Shown here piece by piece: positions 8,634-15,620 of a stretch of DNA of 34,262 bases. The stretch lies in the NCBI RefSeq assembly GCF_018129085.1, contig NZ_JAAGBB010000056.1, positions 1 to 34,262 on the forward strand. The letters run 5' to 3'. The notes beneath the pieces are model-generated. The model searched no databases. It saw only the letters and a list, made by a program, of their open reading frames with translations, and was not told the origin of the DNA. The DNA comes from Plastoroseomonas hellenica (GTDB lineage: Bacteria; Pseudomonadota; Alphaproteobacteria; Acetobacterales; Acetobacteraceae). Each line of letters begins with the position of its first letter. Within the stretch, counting starts at the first letter, position 1. A program made the translations under genes and the position numbers.

Positions 8634-9131
8634 ATGCTGCGGCGCCACTTCATCACGCTCGCCCTGCCGTTGATCGCGGCAGGGTGCGGTGCCACGCGGG
8701 GCGGGGGGCCGCGCGTGGCGCCGGGCTATGAATCCGGATCGATCTCCTGCGTGCCCTATGCGCGGCAGCGTTCCGGCATCGCGCTGCGCGGCGATGCCTG
8801 GGAATGGTGGGGTGAAGCCGCCGGCCGCTACGCCCGCGACAGGGCACCAAGCCGGGGCGCGGTGCTGGTGCTCGCCAGGACCTCCCGGTTGCGTTCGGGC
8901 CATCTCTCGGTGGTGACGCGGGTGGTCTCGTCGCGGGAGATCAGGGTGGATCATGCGAATTGGGCGCCCTGGGGGACCGGCGCGCGCGGCATGATCGCCC
9001 GTGACCAACCGGTGATGGATGTCTCGCAGGACGGCGACTGGTCGATCGTGCGGGTCTGGTATCCGCGCACCGACGCCTATGGCACCACGCCCTTTCCCGC
9101 CTATGGCTTTATCCATCCCCGCAGCGCCTGA
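8634..9131 (+). CDS. CHAP-domain lipoprotein (putative amidase/peptidase)
   Basis: The 165-residue product has a short lipoprotein-like leader ending LIAAGC (Cys18). A CHAP-type (cysteine, histidine-dependent amidohydrolase/peptidase) core follows. The nucleophile fits SCVPYAR (Cys39), the histidine fits SGHLSVV (His90) and the third polar residue fits VDHANW (Asn109). CHAP enzymes usually cut peptidoglycan amide bonds in the cell envelope. The motif order and spacing fit; substrate and activity are inference. An ATG after GGGG is used; the ribosome site is weak. The stop codon's last base is the first base of a 25-bp tandem repeat. Confidence 0.8.
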   Translation: MLRRHFITLALPLIAAGCGATRGGGPRVAPGYESGSISCVPYARQRSGIALRGDAWEWWGEAAGRYARDRAPSRGAVLVLARTSRLRSGHLSVVTRVVSSREIRVDHANWAPWGTGARGMIARDQPVMDVSQDGDWSIVRVWYPRTDAYGTTPFPAYGFIHPRSA

Positions 9132-9230
9132 TTGCATCCACGCGCGTCCCGCGACATTGCATCCACGCGCGTCCCGCGACATTGCATCCACGCGCGTCCC
9201 GCGGCATTGCACCCACGCGCGTCCCGCGCG
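9131..9230. repeat. Four tandem copies of a 25-bp unit
   Basis: Four consecutive 25-bp copies (9131, 9156, 9181, 9206) begin ATTGCATCCACGCGCGTCCC. The first two are identical, the third has one change near its end, and the fourth has a change in the body plus a different end. The array runs exactly from the CHAP gene stop to the ATG of the next gene, so it makes up the entire 5' region of the binding-protein gene. Being 25 bp, each copy shifts the reading frame, so it is not a protein repeat. Confidence 0.95.
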
Positions 9231-10217
9231 ATGACGCCAGGCATGAACACCCGCCGCCGTTTCCTGCTCGCCACGCCACTGACGCTGGCGGCACTTCCCG
9301 CCCGCGCCCAGCCAGCCTGGCCGGAGCGGCCGGTGCGCTTCATCGTGCCCTTTCCAGCGGGATCGACCCCGGACCTGACCGGCCGCGCGGTCGCGGCCGG
9401 GCTGGCCGCCGCCTTCGGCCATCCCTTCGTCGTCGAGAACCGTGCCGGCGCCGGCGGCACTATCGGCACGGATCTCATCGCCAAGGCGAATGACGGGCAT
9501 GTGCTCGGCCTCTCGATCAACGGGCCGCTCTCGACGGCGCCGGCGCTCTACCCGAACCTGCCCTACGATCCCGCGCGGGACCTCAGGCCAGTGTCGCTGC
9601 TGGTGCGCGGGGCGCAAGCACTGGTCGTGCATCCGGATCTGCGGGTCCGCGACCTGGCCGGCTTCGCCGCCCATGCCCGCGCCAACCCGGGCGCCGTCGC
9701 CTTCGGCTCGGTCGGTGCCGGCTCCGGCGGGCATCTCGCGATGCTCGACCTGGCGGCGCGCCTCGGCGGGCTCGAGTTGCTGCACGTACCCTACCGCGGC
9801 TTCCCGGAAGCGACGCTCGACCTCGTCGCCGGCCGCATCCAGGCGATGGTGGTGACGGCGGCGGCTGTCCTGCCGCAGCTCCGCGAAGGCCGGGCGCGGG
9901 CGCTGGCGACCACCGGCACGCGCCGCTTCCCGGGCCTGCCGGAGGTGCCGACGCTCGCCGAGCTCGGCATCGCGGATGCGGACTCCTATGGCTGGCAGGT
10001 CATGGTGGTGCCGGCCGCGACGCCCGCTGCCCGCATCGCGCGGCTGGCGGAGGAGGCGCAGGCGGCGCTGGCCGATCCAGGGACGCGCCAGCGCCTGGAG
10101 GCAGCGGGGTTCGAGGTCGTCGGCTCCGGCCCGAAGGAGGCGGCGCATTTCGTCGCCGCGGAGGCGGCGCGCTGGGGCGGGTTGATCCGGCGCCTCGGCA
10201 TTCGCGCCGAAGGTTAG
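9231..10217 (+). CDS. Bug/TctC-family tripartite tricarboxylate binding protein
   Basis: The 328-residue product has a Tat-like leader (TRRRFLLATPLTLAALPARA) and a mature Bug fold. Diagnostic stretches are WPERPVRFIVPFPAGSTPD, VVENRAGAGGTIGTD, and LHVPYRGFPEATLDLVAGRI. Bug proteins bind carboxylates or small organic solutes in the periplasm, mostly for TctAB permeases, which are not in this window. The ATG at 9231 sits right at the end of the tandem repeat with no ribosome site; an ATG at 9243 is equally plausible and starts directly before the twin arginines. Orphan binding proteins of this family are typical of Acetobacteraceae and Burkholderiales. Confidence 0.93.
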   Translation: MTPGMNTRRRFLLATPLTLAALPARAQPAWPERPVRFIVPFPAGSTPDLTGRAVAAGLAAAFGHPFVVENRAGAGGTIGTDLIAKANDGHVLGLSINGPLSTAPALYPNLPYDPARDLRPVSLLVRGAQALVVHPDLRVRDLAGFAAHARANPGAVAFGSVGAGSGGHLAMLDLAARLGGLELLHVPYRGFPEATLDLVAGRIQAMVVTAAAVLPQLREGRARALATTGTRRFPGLPEVPTLAELGIADADSYGWQVMVVPAATPAARIARLAEEAQAALADPGTRQRLEAAGFEVVGSGPKEAAHFVAAEAARWGGLIRRLGIRAEG

Positions 10218-10332
10218 CGCCGGCGCTGCTCTGCTCCGGCTTTCCATGCAACGGGTGGGAAACTTGGGCCGTTGGCGTCATTCCCCGTTGCGTCGCGGAA
10301 CGCCAGGCCCCACATGCGGCGCATGAACCGGT

Positions 10333-10361
10333 TTGCACGGGAAGCCCCAGCCCACTAGGGT
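10333..10361 (+). promoter_or_regulatory. Candidate sigma-70 promoter for tatA
   Basis: TTGCAC (10333-10338) and TAGGGT (10356-10361) are separated by exactly 17 bp, giving a predicted transcript start about 60 nt before the tatA ATG. The -35 is close to consensus, the -10 is weaker. Position and spacing support it; it is not proven. Confidence 0.5.
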
Positions 10362-10431
10362 GCGGCCCGTCACGGCAAGACAGCGCGGCCCCCGCCGGGG
10401 TGGGCTGCCCCAAGGATATCGAGGCGTCACG

Positions 10432-10698
10432 ATGGGTTCCTTCAGCATCTGGCACTGGCTCGTGGTGCTTCTCGTCGTCCTGCTGCTGTTCGGCAGCGGG
10501 AAGATCAGCGGCCTGATGGGTGACCTCGCCAAGGGCATCAAATCCTTCAAGCAGAACATGAAGGAAGAGGAGAAGGACGAGTCGATGGCGCCGCCGGCAC
10601 AGCAGCCGCCGGCCGGCAGCATCGCCGGTCCGAACGCCGCGCCCGCCGCGACCACCTCGCAGCCCGCTTCCGGCACCACCAGCCGCCCGGCTGCCTGA
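10432..10698 (+). CDS. tatA: Twin-arginine translocase subunit TatA
   Basis: TatA forms the pore-like oligomers of the Tat system, which exports folded proteins. The 88-residue product has the classic layout: a short N-terminus, one membrane helix ([19 protein letters not shown]), the hinge FGSGKI, the amphipathic helix with [16 protein letters not shown], then an acidic stretch and a Pro/Ala tail. GAGG lies 7 nt before the ATG. tatB and tatC are not adjacent, so this is a stand-alone copy, or the other genes lie elsewhere. Its upstream neighbour carries a Tat-like signal, which may be coincidence. Confidence 0.93.
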   Translation: MGSFSIWHWLVVLLVVLLLFGSGKISGLMGDLAKGIKSFKQNMKEEEKDESMAPPAQQPPAGSIAGPNAAPAATTSQPASGTTSRPAA

Positions 10699-10703
10699 CG
10701 CGG

Positions 10704-10727
10704 TGGCGCGGGCGGAAGCCCGCGCCA
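10704..10727. terminator. Hairpin after tatA
   Basis: TGGCGCGGGC and GCCCGCGCCA form a perfect 10-bp stem with a GGAA loop, starting 6 bp after the tatA stop. No T-run follows, so it could be a GC-rich terminator of the type used in this genome or an RNA 3'-end stabiliser. Confidence 0.55.
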
Positions 10728-10775
10728 TGCCGAGGCGCGCCCGGCAATGGCCGGGCCGATGCCGCTGCGCTTCCG

Positions 10776-11393
10776 ATGACGGTCCCCATCCCTGAAGCGG
10801 CAATCGCCACGATCATCGCGGCCGGACGTCGGCTCGATGATGCCGGCTGGGTGCCTGCGACGGCCGGCAACATCTCCGTCAGCCTCCCTGATGGCCGCAT
10901 CGCGATCACCCGGTCCGGCCGCCACAAGGGCGCGCTCGTTGCCGGCGACGTCATGGCCGTGGACGGCGATGGCCGGCCGGAGGTCCAGGGTGATCGCCCC
11001 TCCTACGAAACCCTGCTCCATTGCGGCATCTATCGACGCTTCCGGGATGCCGGGGCGGTGGTGCACGGGCATTCCATCGCCAATACCGTGCTGTCCCGCG
11101 CCGCCGGCGGCAGCCTGACCTTGGCCGGCTACGAGCTGCTGAAGGCCTTCCCGGGCGGGCCGACGCATGATGTCAGCGTGGCGGTGCCCGTCCTCGACAA
11201 TGACCAGGACATCCCCCGTCTGCAGCGCGCGCTGGACGCGCGCTGGGCGGGTGCGGATACCATCCCGCCCGGCTATCTGATCCGTGGCCATGGCGCCTAT
11301 CTCTGGGGCCCGGACATGGATGCCGCCCTGGCGCGGATGGAAGCCCTGGAATTCATGCTCGCCTGCGAACTCGAGGAGAGGAGGCTGCGATGA
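10776..11393 (+). CDS. mtnB: Methylthioribulose-1-phosphate dehydratase
   Basis: MtnB dehydrates 5-methylthioribulose 1-phosphate to the diketone in the methionine salvage pathway. The 205-residue class II aldolase-fold protein shows the zinc ligands in VVHGHS (His97, His99) and RGHG (His172), with the catalytic acid likely Glu79 in YETLLHCG. The context with mtnD and mtnC secures the name over other class II aldolases such as fuculose-phosphate aldolase. The stop overlaps the mtnD ATG by 4 nt. Confidence 0.93.
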   Translation: MTVPIPEAAIATIIAAGRRLDDAGWVPATAGNISVSLPDGRIAITRSGRHKGALVAGDVMAVDGDGRPEVQGDRPSYETLLHCGIYRRFRDAGAVVHGHSIANTVLSRAAGGSLTLAGYELLKAFPGGPTHDVSVAVPVLDNDQDIPRLQRALDARWAGADTIPPGYLIRGHGAYLWGPDMDAALARMEALEFMLACELEERRLR

Positions 11394-11926
11394 GCCGTCT
11401 GACCGTGTGGGACGCCGCGACCGGCGCCGAGACCCTCAACACCCAGGACCCCGCCGCGATCGCCGCGGCGCTGGCGCCGATCGGCGTGCGCTTCGAACGC
11501 TGGGACGGCATCGAGACCGCGGATGGCGCGACGCCCGAGGAGATCCTCGCGGCCTACAAGCCGCATCTGGATGCGCTGATGGGGGATTCCGGCGCCGGCA
11601 GTGCCGACGTGCTGAGCCTGACGCCGGACCACCCCCAGAAGGAGGCGCTGCGCGCCAAGTTCCTCGACGAGCACACCCATACCGAGGACGAGGTGCGCTT
11701 CTTCGTCCGCGGCGGCGGCCATTTCGTGCTGCATATCGACGGCAAGGTCTGGGATGCGCATTGCATGCAGGGCGACCTGATCAGCGTGCCCGCCAATACC
11801 AGGCACTGGTTCGATGCCGGGCCGGAGCCGCGCTTCACCGCGCTCCGCATCTTCACCGACACCTCCGGCTGGGTGCCGCACTACACCGGGACCGACCTCG
11901 CCAAGCGTTTTCCGGTCGCGGCGTGA
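11390..11926 (+). CDS. mtnD: Acireductone dioxygenase
   Basis: MtnD uses Fe(II) to convert acireductone to 4-methylthio-2-oxobutanoate and formate; Ni(II) gives an off-pathway reaction. The 178-residue cupin carries the signature HTHTEDEVRFF at 95-105, with His95, His97 and Glu101 as metal ligands and His139 in NTRHWFD as the fourth. Length is normal. It starts at the ATGA overlap with mtnB and ends in a GTGA overlap with mtnC, so all three are translated as one coupled unit. Confidence 0.96.
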   Translation: MSRLTVWDAATGAETLNTQDPAAIAAALAPIGVRFERWDGIETADGATPEEILAAYKPHLDALMGDSGAGSADVLSLTPDHPQKEALRAKFLDEHTHTEDEVRFFVRGGGHFVLHIDGKVWDAHCMQGDLISVPANTRHWFDAGPEPRFTALRIFTDTSGWVPHYTGTDLAKRFPVAA

Positions 11927-12624
11927 ACCCCTCCAAGCTTGCGGCTGTTGTCACCGACATCGAAGGCACCACCACGCCGATCGCCTTCGTGAAGGATACG
12001 CTGTTTCCGTTTGCTGAGACGGCGCTCGACGGGTTCCTCGACACGCATGGCCAGGACCCGCAGGTCCTGGCGATCATCGAGGCCGTGCGCGCCGAAGCGC
12101 CGGGGGAGGATCCGCGCAAGGCGCTGCGGCGCTGGATGGCGGAGGATGCGAAGGTCACGCCGCTCAAATCCCTGCAGGGGCTGATCTGGGCGGCGGGCTA
12201 TGCCGATGGCCGGCTCAAGGGCGCGCTCTATCCGGATGTCGCGCCAGCGCTGCGTGCCTGGGCGGGCGCCGGGCTCCGGCTCTGCGTCTATTCCTCCGGC
12301 TCGGTCGCGGCGCAGAAACTCCTCTTCGGGCACAGCAGCGCCGGCGATCTCACGCCGCTGTTCCACGGCTATTTCGACACCAGGATCGGCGCCAAGCGGG
12401 AGCGCGCCAGCTACACCGCGATCGCTGCCGGGCTGAACCTGCCGCCGGCCGAGATCCTGTTCCTGTCGGATATCGCGCAGGAGCTGGACGCGGCGGCGGA
12501 AGCCGGCCTCGCCACCTGCCAGATGCTGCGTCCCGATGACGGGACCATCGCGTCCGGGTGGCATCCGACAGCCGCGGATTTCGCGGCTGTCGCGCTCCTC
12601 CATGGGCTGCCAAAAGGTTACTGA
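11923..12624 (+). CDS. mtnC: Enolase-phosphatase E1 (HAD family)
   Basis: MtnC enolises and dephosphorylates the diketone phosphate to acireductone, the substrate of MtnD. The 233-residue protein has the E1 version of HAD motif I, VVTDIEGTTTPI (Asp12 nucleophile, Glu14). It also has motif II in YSSGSVAAQK and the C-terminal acidic motif in FLSDIAQELDAA. The start is GTG, overlapping the mtnD stop as GTGA. Upstream salvage enzymes (mtnA, mtnK or mtnP) and the final transaminase are not in the window. Confidence 0.95.
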   Translation: MNPSKLAAVVTDIEGTTTPIAFVKDTLFPFAETALDGFLDTHGQDPQVLAIIEAVRAEAPGEDPRKALRRWMAEDAKVTPLKSLQGLIWAAGYADGRLKGALYPDVAPALRAWAGAGLRLCVYSSGSVAAQKLLFGHSSAGDLTPLFHGYFDTRIGAKRERASYTAIAAGLNLPPAEILFLSDIAQELDAAAEAGLATCQMLRPDDGTIASGWHPTAADFAAVALLHGLPKGY

Positions 12625-12632
12625 CGCGACAC

Positions 12633-12661
12633 TTGGCCCCACTCCCTTGTAACCGCTAGAA
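12633..12661 (+). promoter_or_regulatory. Candidate promoter for corA
   Basis: TTGGCC (12633-12638) and CTAGAA (12656-12661) are separated by 17 bp and lie just after the mtnC stop, about 28 bp before the corA ATG. Both boxes are moderate matches to sigma-70. Confidence 0.35.
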
Positions 12662-12688
12662 GCGCCCTGATCCCGGAGGCCGCCGCCG

Positions 12689-13735
12689 ATGCTGACGATC
12701 TGGAGCGTGAAGGACGGCCATTGCCTGGTGCGGGAGGGGGGCGTCTCGGAAATCACCGCGGCGTTGCCGCCGCCGCAGAACATCGACGCCGCGGCGATCG
12801 TGGAGCCGGACGCGCTGCGGGCCTCGGTCTGGATCGACCTGCTCAACCCCTCCCATGAGGAGGAACGCGCGGTGCAGGACGCGCTCCGCCTCGAGATCCC
12901 GACCCGGGAGGAGATGCAGGAGATCGAAAGCTCCTCCCGCCTCTATCGCGAGGGGGATGCGCTGTTCCTGACGGCGAACTTCCTCTACGGCGTGGAGGGC
13001 GGCGAATACGGCTCCACCGCCATCAGCTTCGTCCTGACGCCGACCCATCTCATCACCGTGCGCTACGCGACGCCCAAGGCCTTCTCGGTCTTCAACCTGC
13101 GCGCGCAGCGCATGCCGGGCACCTTGCTCGCCTCCCCCGACGCAGTGATGCTGCATCTGTTCGAGCAGGTGGTGGATCGCCTCGCCGATATCCTGGAGCG
13201 CATCGGCGCCGACATGGACCGTGCCAGCCAGAGCGCCTTCCGCAGCGCCCGCGGCCAGAAGGTGAAGGCCAACCGCCGCGACGCCGACCTGCGCGACACG
13301 CTGATCACGCTCGGCCAGGTCGGCGAGGTGACGACCCGCGCCTCGGAGACGCTGCTCGGGCTCACCCGGATCCTGACCTTCGTCGGCGCCGAGAAGGCGA
13401 CCGCGGTGCGGAAGGAGAACCAGGTGCTGATCAAGACCCTGGTGCGCGACGTCCGCTCCCTCGTCGAACACGCGAATTTCCTGAACAGCAAGGCGAACTT
13501 CCTGCTCGATGCGGTGCTCGGCATCATCAATGTCGAGCAGAACTCGATCATCAAGACCTTCACCGTCGCTGCCGTGGCGCTGATGCCGCCGACGCTGGTT
13601 GCCAGCATCTACGGCATGAATTTCGAGAGCATGCCGGAGCTGAAATGGGAATACGGCTATCCGGCGGCGGTCGTGGTGATGATCCTGTCCGCCATCCTGC
13701 CGGTCCTCTATTTCCGCAGGAAGGGATGGCTCTGA
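12689..13735 (+). CDS. corA: CorA-type magnesium/cobalt transporter
   Basis: CorA is a pentameric inner-membrane channel for Mg2+ and Co2+. The 348-residue protein has the large N-terminal cytosolic funnel domain and a long helix. At the C-terminus are two membrane helices with the selectivity motif YGMN (GMN at 309-311) at the end of the first; the second is AAVVVMILSAILPVLYF followed by a basic tail. GGAGG lies 9 nt before the ATG. Length and motif placement are standard. No magnesium riboswitch is visible; the leader is only about 20 nt if the candidate promoter is right. Confidence 0.95.
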   Translation: MLTIWSVKDGHCLVREGGVSEITAALPPPQNIDAAAIVEPDALRASVWIDLLNPSHEEERAVQDALRLEIPTREEMQEIESSSRLYREGDALFLTANFLYGVEGGEYGSTAISFVLTPTHLITVRYATPKAFSVFNLRAQRMPGTLLASPDAVMLHLFEQVVDRLADILERIGADMDRASQSAFRSARGQKVKANRRDADLRDTLITLGQVGEVTTRASETLLGLTRILTFVGAEKATAVRKENQVLIKTLVRDVRSLVEHANFLNSKANFLLDAVLGIINVEQNSIIKTFTVAAVALMPPTLVASIYGMNFESMPELKWEYGYPAAVVVMILSAILPVLYFRRKGWL

Positions 13736-13775
13736 TACCCGGCGGAGAAAGTCTTGGCTTTCGGAGCTGGGTATC
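13734..13775. terminator. Hairpin at the corA stop
   Basis: GATACCC at the corA stop codon pairs with GGGTATC at 13769-13775, enclosing an inner GAAAG/CTTTC stem. It lacks a T-run but overlaps the stop codon and probably ends or trims the corA transcript. Confidence 0.45.
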
Positions 13776-13817
13776 AGCGTGCAGGGTTGGTGTGGCGGCT
13801 GCGCGCCGAGCAAAGAC

Positions 13818-13872
13818 TCATACCGGCCGCATGATCGCCGAGAACGTTCAGAATATCATGCGGCCGGTATGA
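13818..13872 (+). promoter_or_regulatory. 18-bp inverted repeat enclosing the start codon of the next gene
   Basis: TCATACCGGCCGCATGAT (13818-13835) is perfectly complementary to 13855-13872, with a 19-nt spacer. The right arm contains the ATG (13869-13871) of the exported HExxH protein, and no separate ribosome site is visible. In RNA the start codon would be base-paired. In DNA this would be a long palindromic operator. Both readings are inference. Confidence 0.75.
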
Positions 13873-14522
13873 AGCGCCTCCTCCTGCCTCTGCTGATCCT
13901 GCTGCCGTTCACCGCGCAGGCCGCCTGCCCGGTGCCGGGTGCCGAGATCACAGTGCGGCGCGAAGACCCGGAACCGACGCTCGCGGCCGCCCCCATGCTG
14001 GCGCTGCGCACCCAGATGGCGGATGCGCAAGGAGCGCACGGGCAGCATCTCGGGGTCACCAGTTCCCGTGTCGAATGGCGCACCGAGCTCTCCGCGCGCT
14101 ACCTGCGCCAGCCGAACGGCACCGTCTGCGCGGTGCCCGACCGGATCGCCATCGAGCTCGTGCATGTCGAGCACGCGATCCGCATCGCCGAAGAAATCCC
14201 CCGGGATGGCTGCCTGTGGCGCGAGGTGCTGGCCCATGAACGCCGCCACGTCGCGGTGAACAGCGCGACGCTCCGCGAGACGGAGCAGGCGGTCGGGCGC
14301 GCCGTGCGGCACTGGTCGCGCAGTGCCGTCGCCCGCGCCGCCAATGCCGAGGCGGCGACAGCGGTGCTCCAGGCCAGCCTGCGCCGCGCCGTGGAACCAT
14401 CGCTCGCCGCGATGCGGCGCGCCCGCGCCCGCGGGCATGGCCGCATCGACAGCCCTGCCGAATACGATCGCCTGGCCCGCATCTGCCCGGCCGAGCAGCG
14501 CCTGCTGCCGCCGATGCGCTAA
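13869..14522 (+). CDS. Exported HExxH putative zinc protease
   Basis: The 217-residue product has a Sec signal peptide (MKRLLLPLLILLPFTAQA, cleavage before Cys20). Its mature domain contains WREVLAHERRHVAVN, a clear HExxH motif at His123-His127. The second half is helical, Ala/Arg-rich, with few recognisable features. HExxH with this spacing resembles DUF922-like periplasmic putative metalloproteases, but I cannot assign the family firmly. Cysteines at 20, 87 and 115 and one near the C-terminus suggest disulfides. The start codon lies in an 18-bp hairpin without a ribosome site, which is odd. Confidence 0.75.
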   Translation: MKRLLLPLLILLPFTAQAACPVPGAEITVRREDPEPTLAAAPMLALRTQMADAQGAHGQHLGVTSSRVEWRTELSARYLRQPNGTVCAVPDRIAIELVHVEHAIRIAEEIPRDGCLWREVLAHERRHVAVNSATLRETEQAVGRAVRHWSRSAVARAANAEAATAVLQASLRRAVEPSLAAMRRARARGHGRIDSPAEYDRLARICPAEQRLLPPMR

Positions 14523-14537
14523 TGCTCGAGGCCTTTG

Positions 14538-14573
14538 CCTGATCGCACGATGCACGCTTTTCGGTGATCCGCC
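14538..14573. repeat. Degenerate copy of the GATCGCGTGAT hairpin repeat
   Basis: The segment CCTGATCGCACGATGCACGC plus TTTTCGGTGATCCGCC matches, with changes, the repeats at 19617-19670 and 22554-22608. Its right arm is missing. It lies between two convergent genes and directly abuts the stop of the IclR-family gene. Confidence 0.6.
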
Positions 14574-15494
14574 CTAGCTGGCGGTTCCGTCCTGCGGCCG
14601 GTTCTGGCGTTTGCCCGGCGGTGACCGGTCCGTCACCCCGTGCCCCAGCAGGCGCGAGCCCTCCTCGGCCAGCCGGCTGACGGCATCGATCAGGCCGGGC
14701 GCCGGCTGCGGCGCCAGGTGCTGGATCGAGCCGACGAGCGCGACGGCGCCGACCACGGCGTCGCGATGATCACGCAAGGGCGTGGCCAGGGCGTTGATGC
14801 CGAGCAGCGCCTCCTCTGGCGCCACGGCGTAGCCCCGCATCCGGACGCGCGAAAGTTCCTCGCGCAGCGCCGCCGCATTGGTGATGGTGCGGTCCGTGAA
14901 AGCCTGACGCGACACGGCCAGGACCTGATCGGTCAGGGATGGCGGTCCGAAGGCCAGGAAGATCTTGCCCTGGGCCGAGGCATGCAGCGCGAGCTCGCTG
15001 CCCGGGCGCACGCCGATCTCGATCGCATGGGTGCCGGGGAAGGTGGCGACGACGAGCGCACCCCGGGGCGATGGCGTGCTCAGCACGGTGGCGAGGCCGG
15101 TGGCGTCGCGGAGATCGCGCATCGGCCGTTCCAGAATGCGGGCGACATCCCAGGCGGGCGGCGCCAGATGGCCGATCAGGAAGGCCTTGGGGCCGAGGCG
15201 GAAGCGGTTGCTGTCGGCATCCTGGGTCAGGTAGCCGCGCTCCATCAGCGTCTGCAGATGCCGGAACACGGCGCTCTTGGTGGCACCGATCGCCTGGGCG
15301 ATCTGCGTCACGCCGATCGGCTCGCGCGCCCAGGCCACCGCCTCGAGCGCTGCCAGGACCGTATCGGCGGCGCGCACGCCACTGCCCTCCTTCTGCTCCG
15401 CCACCAGCATTCCTTCCGCCTGTTCGCGACCCGTGAACGTGTCGCGCCGCCGCGCGAGGTTCAAGCGCGCCTGGCTGGTTTTCGGTTGACTCAT
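14574..15494 (-). CDS. IclR-family transcriptional regulator
   Basis: The 306-residue protein has an N-terminal winged helix-turn-helix (about residues 40-100, including PIGVTQIAQAIGATKSAVFRH). The C-terminal IclR ligand-binding domain has blocks such as HASAQGKIFLAFG and RGYAVAPEEALLGINALATP. IclR proteins sense small organic acids or aromatics and usually control an adjacent catabolic operon. It is divergent from the dihydroorotate-dehydrogenase-like gene, with repeated CGAAC/GTTCG half-sites in the 122-bp gap, which suits control of that operon and of itself. The first ATG is used; an internal start cannot be excluded because the N-terminal 35 residues are atypical. Confidence 0.9.
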   Translation of the reverse strand: MSQPKTSQARLNLARRRDTFTGREQAEGMLVAEQKEGSGVRAADTVLAALEAVAWAREPIGVTQIAQAIGATKSAVFRHLQTLMERGYLTQDADSNRFRLGPKAFLIGHLAPPAWDVARILERPMRDLRDATGLATVLSTPSPRGALVVATFPGTHAIEIGVRPGSELALHASAQGKIFLAFGPPSLTDQVLAVSRQAFTDRTITNAAALREELSRVRMRGYAVAPEEALLGINALATPLRDHRDAVVGAVALVGSIQHLAPQPAPGLIDAVSRLAEEGSRLLGHGVTDRSPPGKRQNRPQDGTAS

Positions 15495-15516
15495 CGGCCT
15501 GGCTGAGCTTCACAGT

Positions 15517-15545
15517 CGCGAACAACGTTCGTGTAGCGCGAACAA
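15517..15545. promoter_or_regulatory. Candidate IclR operator
   Basis: CGCGAACAA occurs twice, at 15517-15525 and 15537-15545, spaced exactly 20 bp apart (two helical turns). An inverted half-site GTTCG at 15527-15531 lies between, so CGAAC-AAC-GTTCG is a small palindrome. An AT-rich -10-like TAATAT follows at 15546-15551. The site lies midway between the divergent regulator and operon. Confidence 0.6.
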
Positions 15546-15572
15546 TAATATTTGGGAAGGACGCTCCATCGC

Positions 15573-15620
15573 ATGCCGGCCCCCATCGCCAGCCTCCCGG
15601 CCGCCCGGCTCCGGACGTGA
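15573..15620 (+). CDS. Possible 15-residue leader ORF coupled to the next start
   Basis: ATG at 15573 opens 15 codons (MPAPIASLPAARLRT) whose TGA overlaps the GTG of the flavoprotein gene as GTGA. GGAAGG lies 12 nt upstream. The overlap is the same coupling used by real gene pairs here, and the GTG has no ribosome site of its own. It may be a leader peptide, or the true N-terminus may differ. Confidence 0.25.
   Translation: MPAPIASLPAARLRT

Noticed and set aside
9131-9230. CRISPR array
   Set aside because: The copies are directly adjacent with no spacers and no cas genes are near.
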